A DNA stretch of 64,000 bases, from assembly GCA_958408685.1 (NCBI GenBank), contig CATYLC010000008.1:21211-85210 (forward strand), given 5' to 3'. Positions within the stretch are counted from its first letter, which is position 1; each line of letters opens with the position of its first letter. This DNA comes from an uncultured Collinsella sp. Lineage in GTDB: Bacteria > Actinomycetota > Coriobacteriia > Coriobacteriales > Coriobacteriaceae. The notes beneath the pieces are model-generated. The model was not told the DNA's origin. It did not search any database and saw nothing but the letters and a program-made list of their open reading frames with translations. Of the stretch, positions 50,541 to 58,306 are shown one piece after another. Position numbers and translations under genes: made by a program.

Positions 50541-50650
50541 GTGGTTACGCGGTTTTACCAAACCGCGTAACGGCTCGACGCTGCAAACCCGCCAGAGCGG
50601 CAATCTGCCTTTCAACTTCGGCGGCATGACCAGAAGGTCAATGCCGCCTC
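50541..50650 (+). ncRNA. candidate structured RNA element, copy 2 of 3
   Basis: Hairpin GTTACGCGGTTT/AAACCGCGTAAC with loop TACC (50544-50571; 12 perfect pairs) is followed by CGACGCTGC, CCAGAGCGGCAATCTG and TTCAA, then hairpin GGCGGC/GCCGCC around ATGACCAGAAGGTCAAT (50620-50648). The stem bases differ from copies 1 and 3 while the loops match. No plus-strand gene ends just upstream. Similarity to copy 1 continues past 50650 toward the insertion sequence that starts near 50691. Confidence 0.55.
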
Positions 50651-50703
50651 GTTTCAAGGCACCTTGCTCACTCTGGCGAGTTTTCGCTCATATGACCCAA
50701 TCC

Positions 50704-50967
50704 GCTGTCAAGAGCCACAATGGCCCCGCCGACCGCTTGCAATCGGTCGGCGGGGCCTGCCGTTGAACCCGTCCCGGTCCGCCCCCGGCATGTCGTCGAC
50801 GCCTTCGGCTCAGTCTCATATCCGCGGATACCGCTCCGGCGGCCCGCAATCCTCTCCTTCGGCGGGGTTCCCCTAGTCTGACTTCGCGCATGCGGCGGTC
50901 GCCGCGCGCACAGCGAGAACGGGGGTGTCCCCGAAGGCTGCCCGGCTCGCCGGGACGGGGGCTATGT
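50704..50967 (-). ncRNA. noncoding end of the IS, candidate bridge RNA region
   Basis: 264 bases between the transposase stop and the IS end. They contain a 14-bp perfect hairpin (GGCCCCGCCGACCG at 50722 with its complement at 50744). They also contain the 12-mer GTCTGACTTCGC (50876-50887), which recurs at 52216-52227, just outside the opposite end of the element. IS1111-group elements carry their guide (bridge) RNA in this position; assignment here is inference. Confidence 0.4.
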
Positions 50968-52089
50968 CTATTCGGTTGCCTCCCGGCACATCGCGCCGAG
51001 GGCCCACAGCCACCTCACGAGCTCGGCGGCGGTGGCGGCGTTCGCCTTCGCCTGGGGCATGCCGCGGGCGAGCATCTCCTCGCGGCGCCGGAGCAGGCGC
51101 TCGGAACCCTTCCTCCCGTGCATCCTCACCTCGAGCGGGACGCCGCTGCCCTTGGGCATCAGCTTCGGTTGGTGGCTCGCCTGGACGTAGCTCCAGGACC
51201 CCTCGACGGCCAGCCTCCTGACGAGCGCGTTGCCGGCCCCGCTGATCCCGCCGAGGCGCACGGAGTCCGCGCTCGACCTCTGCTTCGGGGCGAGGCCGAA
51301 GTAGGACGTCACCTGCCTGCCGGAGCGGAACCTCGAGAAGTCGCCGACCTCGGACGCGAAGGCGGCGGCGAGCGCGAACCCGCACCCCTTGATCGACTGG
51401 AGCGCCTCGACCTCCGCCGAGAGGGGGCCCGCCGCGACGGCGGCCCTGTACTCGGCGAGGAGGTCGTCGCGCGTCTCGGCGGCCGCCTCGACCTCGCTCC
51501 TCAGCGCCGCAAGCGCCCGGATGCCGCCGTCGTCGGCGGGCCGGACCTTGTCGAGCCACCTGAGGAAGCCGTACGTCCAGTACCTCCGGGGGTTTCCGGC
51601 CGGCGTCGTGCCGCCGTAGGCGTAGCCGCGGCGGGCCAGGAACGCCAGGAGCCGCTGCTTCGCCGCCGCGAGCCTCGCGGTCGCCGCGTCGTGGGCCCCG
51701 GCGAGGTCCCTGAGCCCCTCGATCTCGGGGGACGGCACCCATACCGGGGTGACGTCGTGCGACAGTATCGCCTTGGCCATCCTGGCCGCGTCGTTGCGGT
51801 CGTTCTTGGACGAGAGGTCTGCCGCCGACCTCGGGACCTTGGAGACGGCCGCGACGACGCAGTCGACGCCGAGCCCGGAGAGCTCCCTCTGCGGGGCGAA
51901 GCCGAGGTAGCCGCTCTCGTAGGCGGCGAGCGACGGGCCGGGGAAGCCCGACATCCACTCCGCGACCTCGCCCCAGGGGTTGCCGCGGAACCTCCTCGTC
52001 ACGGCCTCGCCCGTCTCCGCGTCGAGCGCGCAGACGGTGGTGGACCTGAGGTGTACGTCCATTCCGAAGGCGGTAGAATATCTAGGCAC
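50968..52089 (-). CDS. IS110 family transposase (DEDD recombinase)
   Basis: A 373-residue recombinase. The N-terminal RuvC-like domain shows the DEDD residues in FGMDVHLRST, AAYESGYLG and KNDRNDAARMA. The C-terminal Transposase_20 region has IKGCGFALAAAFASEVGDFS, SYFGLAPKQRSS and GGISGAGNALVRRL, with the Ser region used as nucleophile in this family. GTG 52089 has GGGAGG five bases upstream. The frame is intact, so the element may be active. Several long overlapping frames on both strands here are GC-rich shadows. Confidence 0.92.
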   Translation of the reverse strand: MPRYSTAFGMDVHLRSTTVCALDAETGEAVTRRFRGNPWGEVAEWMSGFPGPSLAAYESGYLGFAPQRELSGLGVDCVVAAVSKVPRSAADLSSKNDRNDAARMAKAILSHDVTPVWVPSPEIEGLRDLAGAHDAATARLAAAKQRLLAFLARRGYAYGGTTPAGNPRRYWTYGFLRWLDKVRPADDGGIRALAALRSEVEAAAETRDDLLAEYRAAVAAGPLSAEVEALQSIKGCGFALAAAFASEVGDFSRFRSGRQVTSYFGLAPKQRSSADSVRLGGISGAGNALVRRLAVEGSWSYVQASHQPKLMPKGSGVPLEVRMHGRKGSERLLRRREEMLARGMPQAKANAATAAELVRWLWALGAMCREATE

Positions 52090-52334
52090 GGGAGCCTCCC
52101 AACCTCGTTGCGGCGCGGCTGCGCCTCTGGCACTTCAACAACATTGTCGCAGCCCCGACCCGCGGTCACGAGCGGGGGCTCCTGTCGTTTCCGTGCCCCT
52201 GGATTGGGTCATAGTGTCTGACTTCGCCAAAACATCGGTGTTGCCCGACCAGTCGTTTTGGCACTTAGGTGGCACTTAGGGACGTTCCTTATGTGCCGGC
52301 ACTTGGGGACACTCCTTGCGCTGATAGTCGTTGG

Positions 52335-52394
52335 GTTAGTCGTTGGGGACGTTCTTGTTTGACTAGTCATTTAAGAACGTCCCCAACGACTAAC
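52335..52394. repeat. long palindrome GTTAGTCGTTGGGGACGTTC family, copy 1
   Basis: Perfect 22-bp arms at 52335-52356 and 52373-52394 surround GTTTGACTAGTCATTT. The inner 56 bases (52337-52392) match 59320-59375 with a single difference. Upstream, 52260-52315 contains related GGGACGTTCC and GGCACTT repeats. Together with the IS end these fill the gap before the kinase gene. Confidence 0.85.
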
Positions 52395-52522
52395 TTCCTT
52401 CCCGTAGCCTTTCCGCAACAATTCGACCTCCACGGCACCAGCGCCCGCCTGCCGTGCTCCCTGCGCTACACTTAGTCGCACTGTGGCGCTGCTGCGCCGT
52501 GCCCGAACCAAGGGAGACCCTC

Positions 52523-53347
52523 ATGAAGAATACTCAGCTGCTGCTGATTAACGATATGTGCGGCTACGGCAAGGTCGCGCTTTCCGCCATGCTGCCGGTG
52601 CTGTCGCACATGGGCTACCGTATCCATAACCTGCCGACGGCACTCGTTTCCGACACGCTCAACTACCCCAAGTTCTACATCCACGACACCACCGAGTACG
52701 TGCGCCAGAGCCTCGCCATCTGGGAGGAGCTCGGCTTTGAGTTCGACGCCATCTCGACCGGCTTTATCGTGACCGAGGAAGAGACGCGCATCATCTCGGA
52801 CTTTTGCCACCGCCGTGCGCAAAAGGGCACTAAGGTGTTCGTCGACCCCATCATGGGCGACAACGGCAAGCTCTATGCGGGCGTGCCCGAGTCCACGATT
52901 GGCCTTATGCGGCACCTGCTGGAGTGCGCAGACTACGCGGTGCCCAACTATACCGAGGCGTGCCTGCTTGCCAATAGGCCTATCGCCGAGCAAATCACGC
53001 CCGACGAGGCCCGCGCCCTTGTGGACGCCGTGCGCGAGCTGGGTGCCAAGTCGGTGGTCATTACGAGCGCCGTGGTCAATGGCACGAACGCGGTTATCGG
53101 TTACGACCATGTGGCGGGGGAGTACTTTACGATTCCCTTTGAGCTCATTCCGGTCTATTTCCCGGGCACGGGCGACACGTTCTCGGCGGTGCTCGTCGGC
53201 CGCGTTATGGCAGGTTGGAGTCTGCAGCGCGCGACGTCCGATGCCATGCGCGTGGTGGCTGAGCTTATCGAGCGCAATGCCGACCAAGAGGACAAGTCGG
53301 CTGGCCTTCCCATCGAGGCCTGCCTGGATGTGATTGACCATGAGTAA
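52523..53347 (+). CDS. pyridoxal/pyridoxamine kinase (PdxY/ThiD-like)
   Basis: A 274-residue ribokinase-superfamily kinase that phosphorylates B6 vitamers. Features: NDMCGYGKVALSAMLPVLSH near the N-terminus (PdxY/PdxK substrate region), VFVDPIMGDNGKLY, VPNYTEACLL, and the anion-hole/catalytic motif PGTGDTFSAVLVG with the catalytic Asp. ATG 52523 has AAGGGAG seven bases upstream. It overlaps the next gene by eight bases (ATGAGTAA), so the two are co-translated. Confidence 0.88.
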   Translation: MKNTQLLLINDMCGYGKVALSAMLPVLSHMGYRIHNLPTALVSDTLNYPKFYIHDTTEYVRQSLAIWEELGFEFDAISTGFIVTEEETRIISDFCHRRAQKGTKVFVDPIMGDNGKLYAGVPESTIGLMRHLLECADYAVPNYTEACLLANRPIAEQITPDEARALVDAVRELGAKSVVITSAVVNGTNAVIGYDHVAGEYFTIPFELIPVYFPGTGDTFSAVLVGRVMAGWSLQRATSDAMRVVAELIERNADQEDKSAGLPIEACLDVIDHE

Positions 53348-53669
53348 TGCTGGCGAGGGTGGCGCCAAGCCTGCGGGCGAGAGCAAGCCGCTCGGCGCGC
53401 CGCGGGGCAAGCGTCCGCGCATCCGCGTGAGCTGCGTGGACCAGCTGGGTGCGTGCCGCTGCCACCATGGTCACAAGCCGGGCGACGTTTTTGACTTCGA
53501 CCGAGACCGCGGCAAGATGTGTGCCATGGCCTGCCATGTGGGCTTTCCCTATATCGATATCCTGCGCTATGGCGGAACCGTGCCTGGCAACGAGCCCGGT
53601 ACGGCAAAGTTCTGCTGCCCCGAGGTCGATACGCTGAACGTCTGGCTTGCCGAGATCGTCGACGAGTAG
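53340..53669 (+). CDS. TIGR04076 family protein
   Basis: A 109-residue protein with a polar, Gly/Pro/Lys-rich first 25 residues and then the family core: RIRVSCVDQLGACRCHHGHK, PGDVFDFDRDRGKMCAMACH and the C-terminal FCCPEVDTLNVWLAEI. It has several conserved-looking Cys and His residues that could bind metal. The function of the family is unknown. The start lies inside the end of the pyridoxal kinase gene (8-base overlap), suggesting a shared function or at least coupled expression. Confidence 0.75.
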   Translation: MSNAGEGGAKPAGESKPLGAPRGKRPRIRVSCVDQLGACRCHHGHKPGDVFDFDRDRGKMCAMACHVGFPYIDILRYGGTVPGNEPGTAKFCCPEVDTLNVWLAEIVDE

Positions 53670-53677
53670 TCGAGCGC

Positions 53678-53710
53678 AATGTGACAAAGGGACAGTCCCT
53701 TTGTCACATT
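53678..53710. repeat. REP-like palindrome, standard 33-bp form
   Basis: AATGTGACAAAGGGAC and GTCCCTTTGTCACATT are perfect complements around one central A. It lies nine bases after the TIGR04076-like stop. It is the reference copy for the family in this window. Confidence 0.85.
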
Positions 53711-53753
53711 CGCCGGGGCTGCCCCTTCTTTTTGCTTATAATCCTAAATCTCT

Positions 53754-53828
53754 GCATTTCATCCGATTTTAGGTTCTAAAAATCCTACATTTCATCGATA
53801 ATTAAGCGCATAAAACTTTGCATTTCAT
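53754..53828 (+). promoter_or_regulatory. three direct repeats GCATTTCAT at 33-bp spacing
   Basis: GCATTTCAT at 53754, ACATTTCAT at 53787 and GCATTTCAT at 53820 are spaced exactly 33 bases, each followed within three bases by GAT in two of the three cases. They lie in an AT-rich stretch just before the AAA/DUF4143 gene and look like binding sites for a regulator on one face of the helix. Confidence 0.55.
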
Positions 53829-53852
53829 TTGATGACACTGAGGGGAGAGCCT

Positions 53853-55214
53853 ATGCTGCGCAGGAAAATAGCGGCAGAGCTGGAGCGTTGGCTGAAGTCT
53901 GCCGAGCAAAAGGCCTTATTCATCACGGGTTCTCGCCAGATCGGCAAAAGCTATTCGATTCGCGCATTTGGCAAAGCCAGCCATGCAACCTACATCGAGC
54001 TCAATCTCATGGAAAATCGTCAGGCAAAAGACGCTCTTCTCGAGGCGCGGGATGCCGATGATTTCATCAGCAGGGTGACGCTTCTCTCGGGAAAGTCGAT
54101 AGCGCCGGGCAAAACGCTCGTGTTTATCGATGAGGTCCAAGAGGCCCCCGACATCATGACGATGGCAAAGTTCCTTGTTGAGGATGGGCGCTGCCACTGG
54201 GCGTTTTCGGGGTCAATGCTCGGGACTCAGTTCAAGGGCGTCAGATCCTATCCCGTGGGATATGTTCACGAGCTTAGGATGTTCCCGCTCGATTTCGAGG
54301 AGTTTTGCTGGGCAATCGGGGTGAGCGAAGGGGCTCGCCAAACGATACGCGACGCGTGCATCAACGAGAAGCCCATTCCTGGTTACATTCATGACGCGAT
54401 GATGGCAAACTTCAGGACCTATACCGTTGTCGGCGGAATGCCAGAGGTCGTGCAGCGTTTCCTTGACACGCGGGGCGACCTTGCCTCTGTTCGTCAGCTG
54501 CAGTCAGAGCTCAACGAACAGTACCGACGGGATATCTCCAAGTATGCAAGCGGGCGAGCCCTTCAGGTGCAGAGCATCTACGATCAGCTCCCTATTATGC
54601 TCGAGGGCGAAAACAAGCGCTTCGTGCTCAATTCCATTGACCCCAAGGCTCACTACGAGAAGTATCAGCGAGATTTTGTATGGCTTGCCGATGCCGGCGT
54701 TGCTCTCAAAGCCGATATCGTAACCGAGCCAAAATCGCCCCTGCTCAAGACGGCACGGCCATCGCAGTTCAAGCTATATCAATCGGATACGGGCATGTTG
54801 ATGGCGCGCTACCCCGTTGGAGTCGCCCAAGCGGCGTATCTTGATAGCAAGGAGCCCAATCTGGGCGGCATTTACGAAAACGTGGTGGCCCAGCAGCTGG
54901 CTGCCCAAAATCGCCAGCTTTACTACTATCAGACAAAAAAGCGCGGTGAAGTGGACTTTGTGGTCGATGGACCGGATGGGACGGCTGTTCCGATCGAGGT
55001 TAAATCGGGCTCCTATTACCACGCGCACGCTGCGCTCGGTCATGTGCTTGATACGGCTGAATATGGCGTAAGGCTCGGGATTGTTTTCTCGAGAGGCAAC
55101 GTTGAGCGCAACGGAGCGGTTCTCTATTTGCCGCTATATGCGACCTGGGGCCTTTCGGATGTTTTGGGCGACTCCTGCGCCGAGGGGATAAAACTGGAGG
55201 TCAAGCCGGTCTAG
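53853..55214 (+). CDS. AAA-family ATPase with DUF4143 C-terminal domain
   Basis: A 453-residue protein. The N-terminal AAA_14 ATPase has a Walker A-like GSRQIGKSYSIRAFG and Walker B LVFIDEVQEAPDIM. The sensor region is WAFSGSMLGTQF. The C-terminal DUF4143 domain ends with RGEVDFVVDG and VPIEVKSGSYY, a PD-(D/E)XK-like nuclease arrangement. Such proteins are common, variable accessory genes of unknown role. ATG 53853 has GGGGAG six bases upstream. It is flanked by identical REP palindromes and has an AT-rich promoter region unlike its neighbours, which hints at acquisition. Confidence 0.88.
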   Translation: MLRRKIAAELERWLKSAEQKALFITGSRQIGKSYSIRAFGKASHATYIELNLMENRQAKDALLEARDADDFISRVTLLSGKSIAPGKTLVFIDEVQEAPDIMTMAKFLVEDGRCHWAFSGSMLGTQFKGVRSYPVGYVHELRMFPLDFEEFCWAIGVSEGARQTIRDACINEKPIPGYIHDAMMANFRTYTVVGGMPEVVQRFLDTRGDLASVRQLQSELNEQYRRDISKYASGRALQVQSIYDQLPIMLEGENKRFVLNSIDPKAHYEKYQRDFVWLADAGVALKADIVTEPKSPLLKTARPSQFKLYQSDTGMLMARYPVGVAQAAYLDSKEPNLGGIYENVVAQQLAAQNRQLYYYQTKKRGEVDFVVDGPDGTAVPIEVKSGSYYHAHAALGHVLDTAEYGVRLGIVFSRGNVERNGAVLYLPLYATWGLSDVLGDSCAEGIKLEVKPV

Positions 55215-55226
55215 GGCCAGTCCCGG

Positions 55227-55257
55227 ATGTGACAAAGGGACAGTCCCTTTGTCACAT
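55227..55257. repeat. REP-like palindrome, standard form
   Basis: ATGTGACAAAGGGAC and GTCCCTTTGTCACAT are perfect complements, 13 bases after the AAA/DUF4143 stop. The core is identical to the copy at 53678 on the other side of that gene. Confidence 0.85.
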
Positions 55258-55331
55258 TCATGAGTGTGGATTTTCTCCCACGCTCGTTTTATGCCGATGG
55301 CGTGGCCCGTGTGCCCGCGCCGCCCGAGCGC

Positions 55332-55778
55332 CTACAGCTGCTCGAGCATAGCGGTGCAACCGGCGAGTACATCGCGGTAGGTGGCGTCGAAATTGCCGGT
55401 GTACCAGGGGTCGGCTACGTCGCCGGGGCGATCGGTCCAATCGAGCAAGCGCGTAACCTTGCCGTCGGGGTCGTCGCCAAAGATGCGACGCAGGCCACGC
55501 GCGTTCTCAGCATCCATGTAGACAATGTGATCCCAGTTGCCATACTCCGCGCGACGCACCTGGCGGGCACGGTGCGCAACGACAGGAATCCCGACTTCGC
55601 GCAGCTTGGCAACGGTACCGTGGTGTGGCGGGTTGCCGATCTCCTCGGTCGAGGTCGCAGCGGAGTCAATGACAAACTCGCCCGCGCGCCCAGCGCGGCG
55701 CACCAGCTCGGTAAACACCGACTCAGCCATCGTCGAGCGGCAGATGTTTCCATAGCAGATAAACAGTACACGTTGCAT
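55332..55778 (-). CDS. low-molecular-weight protein-tyrosine phosphatase
   Basis: A 148-residue phosphatase. The P-loop is LFICYGNICRST (Cys-X5-Arg-Ser) near the N-terminus, and the general acid is in DPWYTGNFDATYRDV. A Tyr replaces the usual Leu after the nucleophile Cys. It probably dephosphorylates a bacterial tyrosine kinase or arginine-phosphorylated proteins; no kinase is in the window. ATG 55778 has AAAGGAA seven bases upstream. The MFS gene lies immediately upstream and may be co-transcribed. Confidence 0.93.
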   Translation of the reverse strand: MQRVLFICYGNICRSTMAESVFTELVRRAGRAGEFVIDSAATSTEEIGNPPHHGTVAKLREVGIPVVAHRARQVRRAEYGNWDHIVYMDAENARGLRRIFGDDPDGKVTRLLDWTDRPGDVADPWYTGNFDATYRDVLAGCTAMLEQL

Positions 55779-55823
55779 ATGCGGTTTCCTTTCGATCGCC
55801 ATCATCGAGCTCGAGTATCGCAT

Positions 55824-57065
55824 CTACGCCTGCGCCATCGCCCTCTTGCGTTCCCAGCGAGCCAACTTAATCGTCACCAGCGTAAGCACCCAGGCCACAA
55901 GCGAGAACGCGGCACCCACTGCGCCTACATATGCAATGCCAGCTCCGCTTACCACGGCACCGCCCACCGCGGTGCCAAACGAGATGCCGACGTTAAACGC
56001 CATGGGCTCAACCGAACTTGCGAGTACCATCGACTTGGGATGGCGGCTGCGTGCCACGTCCATAAAGTGCGTGATGCACGACACCGAGAACAGGTACATG
56101 AGCAGCGCCAGGCTAAAGACAAAGACCAGCGCGAGCGGCATGGTGCCGCCCACAGCAAACAGTCCGAGTAACGCTGCGGCCTGCAGCACAAACGTCACGA
56201 GTAGCGCCTTCATGCCAAAGCGCGCATCGATCCATCCGCCCAGGATGTTCGAGATCAGGCAGAACACGCCGTAGGCCATGAGCGTGGTACTGGCTTCGAC
56301 CGTGCCCATGCCCAGCACCTGCTCAAGATAAGGCGTCACGTAGCCATAGAAAACGTAGACCGACCCCACGCCAAACAAAAAGATGAGCATGCCGGTGACG
56401 ATGCTCGGTTCGCGTAGCAGACCCGCCTGCTCGCGAAAGGTGGCGGGCTCGTCGGTTTGCCCAGCGCGCGGCATAAACATCACGAGCGCTCCGCAGATCA
56501 GAACGGCAAAGGTCAGCGTGCCGTACATGGCCACGTGCCAGTCGAGCGTGTCGGCCACAAACTTGCCGATCGAAGTGACAAAGACCATTGCCACGGAAAA
56601 CGCGCCGTACACCACCGAGATGGCGAGTGAGGTCTGCTGCGGGGACAGCAGCTCGGGGATATACGTCACGCCCACGGCGAGCAGTGCGCCCGAGACGGAG
56701 CCCAAGATGATGCGCGAGGCGAACAGCACTTGAAAGTTGGGTGCCAGCGCCATGACCAGATTGCCGAGCACAAAGACGATGCTATAGCACACGAGCAGTT
56801 GGTAACGACGGAAGCGCCCCGTGCTGAGCGCGAGCACCGGCGTCGCGATAGCGTAGATCAGTGCGAACACGCTAATAAGTTGGCCTGCGGTGGCAAGCGA
56901 TACGCCGAGTTCCGTCGCCAAGTCACTTTCGATGCCGATGACCACGAACTCGGAGCAGCCGAGCGAGAATCCCAACAGCACGAGCAGCGCCAGGCAGAGC
57001 TTGGTGCGCGCGGGGGAGAGCGCGGCGGCGGTTGACTTACTTTTTGGCGTGGTTGCGGCGGTCAA
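55824..57065 (-). CDS. MFS transporter, drug:H+ antiporter type (DHA1)
   Basis: A 12-helix transporter of about 413 residues. The motif ALSTGRFRRYQLLVCYS follows helix 2, and the first helix LGFSLGCSEFVVIGIESDLA with LGVSLATAGQLISVFALIYA is typical of the AraJ/PbuE-like DHA1 group that exports sugars, nucleobases or drugs. The start is uncertain: the frame reaches TTG 57113, while TTG 57065 lies eight bases after GGAG and is used here; GTG 57074 overlaps that site. It precedes the tyrosine phosphatase by 45 bases on the same strand. Confidence 0.85.
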   Translation of the reverse strand: MTAATTPKSKSTAAALSPARTKLCLALLVLLGFSLGCSEFVVIGIESDLATELGVSLATAGQLISVFALIYAIATPVLALSTGRFRRYQLLVCYSIVFVLGNLVMALAPNFQVLFASRIILGSVSGALLAVGVTYIPELLSPQQTSLAISVVYGAFSVAMVFVTSIGKFVADTLDWHVAMYGTLTFAVLICGALVMFMPRAGQTDEPATFREQAGLLREPSIVTGMLIFLFGVGSVYVFYGYVTPYLEQVLGMGTVEASTTLMAYGVFCLISNILGGWIDARFGMKALLVTFVLQAAALLGLFAVGGTMPLALVFVFSLALLMYLFSVSCITHFMDVARSRHPKSMVLASSVEPMAFNVGISFGTAVGGAVVSGAGIAYVGAVGAAFSLVAWVLTLVTIKLARWERKRAMAQA

Positions 57066-57122
57066 GGTTGTCACTCCAATGTCGCATGAATAAGCGGGAT
57101 TCAATCCCTGCAACTCTAACAG

Positions 57123-57154
57123 AATGTGAAAAGGGACAGTCCCTTTGTCACATT
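57123..57154. repeat. REP-like palindrome with a one-base deletion
   Basis: AATGTGAAAAGGGAC and GTCCCTTTGTCACATT; the left arm has lost or changed the C of GTGAC, so one stem pair is broken. Confidence 0.78.
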
Positions 57155-57179
57155 CGCGGCGTGGCTGCCGCCCAAACCG

Positions 57180-57232
57180 TCACAACATTCGATGAAAATC
57201 TCGAAAACGAGGAAAAGCGTCGAATGTTGTGA
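57180..57232. repeat. inverted repeat TCACAACATTCGA
   Basis: Perfect 13-bp arms TCACAACATTCGA (57180-57192) and TCGAATGTTGTGA (57220-57232) enclose an inner CTCG/CGAG hairpin. It lies upstream of the gene at 57324 and directly after a REP copy; it could be an operator or another repeat family. Confidence 0.55.
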
Positions 57233-57323
57233 TGGTTTTCCTATCTGTGCCGGCGAGCCGCCGTGCCGTCTGGGGGTATAAGACTAGCGAGTGTTTATTT
57301 GCGAGGCCTAAGGGGCGCCCCGT

Positions 57324-58193
57324 ATGGATATCGATAACTTTGAATGGTGGTATAGCGAGGGTGAGGCTCCGGACGAGGAGTGGGACGAGCCCACGCCGCG
57401 TGACGTGTCGAGCGTCGAGGACGAGACCGGCAACGATGCCGCTGTCGAGCCTGACGCCGCTTCCGATGCCGCCGAGCCCCTGACCTTCGAACAAGCCTGG
57501 GCCCAGGCCGAGGCAGACGAGGCCAAGGCCGACGCTACGGCCACGCTCGGCGAGCCAGCCGACATGTCGATCTCGCCGGCAAAGACCCCGCAGCCGCGCC
57601 ACACTATCGATCCCGACAGCACGGCATCCTTCAGCATTCTCGACGTGCCCTCGCAGGGTGCCCAGGCGCCCGCGCCCACACGCCGCCCCAATCTGTCTCG
57701 CGAGGAAGATGCAGGACGTCGCTCGCCGCTCGGCCCCATCCTTATCGCCTTTATGGCCGGCGTTATCGCATGCTCGGTAATTGGAAACGTCTGGAGCCAT
57801 GTCGAGCAGCAGCGAAAAGACGCCGCCAAGGTCGAGATGTCTGTCGAGCAATCGCTCGGCCGCACGCGCTCGGTACATGTGTCGGTCGAGGTCAAGGACG
57901 GCGCGACGTGGGACACCGCGCGCGGCGACAGCCAAATGCTCATTCACATCGTGGGGCGCACGCTCAAAGGGCAGACGATTGACGAGTATCAATACGTCAA
58001 TTCCGCTGGTGACGGCATCGAACTTAAGCCCGGCGACTACGAGCTCACCGTCGATGAACCGCCCGTCGCCACCGACGGCACGCGCTTCCGCGCCTCAAAG
58101 CGCATGGTCCCCGTGAGCTTTAACTCACAGGCGCCCGACACGGTCGACACCACACCGCAGGGCGGGTTCGACCTTTACGTGGATACCCAGTAG
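57324..58193 (+). CDS. hypothetical single-pass membrane protein
   Basis: A 289-residue protein of no family I recognise. Residues 1-135 are acidic and low-complexity (DNFEWWYSEGEAPDEEWDEP at the start), presumably cytoplasmic. One membrane helix follows (LGPILIAFMAGVIACSVIGN, about residues 138-157). The C-terminal part of about 130 residues is a probable extracytoplasmic beta-rich domain (for example VHVSVEVKDGATWDTARGDS). AGGGGC lies upstream of ATG 57324. It is a single gene between a divergent MFS gene and an epimerase gene. Confidence 0.65.
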   Translation: MDIDNFEWWYSEGEAPDEEWDEPTPRDVSSVEDETGNDAAVEPDAASDAAEPLTFEQAWAQAEADEAKADATATLGEPADMSISPAKTPQPRHTIDPDSTASFSILDVPSQGAQAPAPTRRPNLSREEDAGRRSPLGPILIAFMAGVIACSVIGNVWSHVEQQRKDAAKVEMSVEQSLGRTRSVHVSVEVKDGATWDTARGDSQMLIHIVGRTLKGQTIDEYQYVNSAGDGIELKPGDYELTVDEPPVATDGTRFRASKRMVPVSFNSQAPDTVDTTPQGGFDLYVDTQ

Positions 58194-58306
58194 GAGCTCG
58201 CCGCTCATTCCGCTATGGCTACTCAATAATCGCCTGCCGCCCCGTCCCGCCGCCAAGAGTGGGACAATAGCCCTCGACACTATTGTTTACTTTTGGAGGA
58301 AGCAGC

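Larger units (their letters stand above)
50691..52213 (-). mobile_element. IS110-family insertion sequence, IS1111-like
   Basis: A 13-bp inverted pair, TATGACCCAATCC at 50691-50703 and GGATTGGGTCATA at 52201-52213, brackets a single DEDD transposase gene and about 265 bases of noncoding DNA on its 3' side. Subterminal inverted repeats of about 12 bp and a long 3' noncoding end are features of the IS1111 subgroup, so true ends should lie a few bases outside these repeats. No target duplication is evident, as expected. GC content is above that of the flanks. Confidence 0.8.

Noticed and set aside
50873..51958. Long Arg/Pro-rich frames (361 and 443 codons) overlapping the IS transposase on both strands
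   Set aside because: Composition is that of GC-rich shadow frames. Only the frame ending at 50968 has the DEDD and Transposase_20 motifs and a ribosome site.
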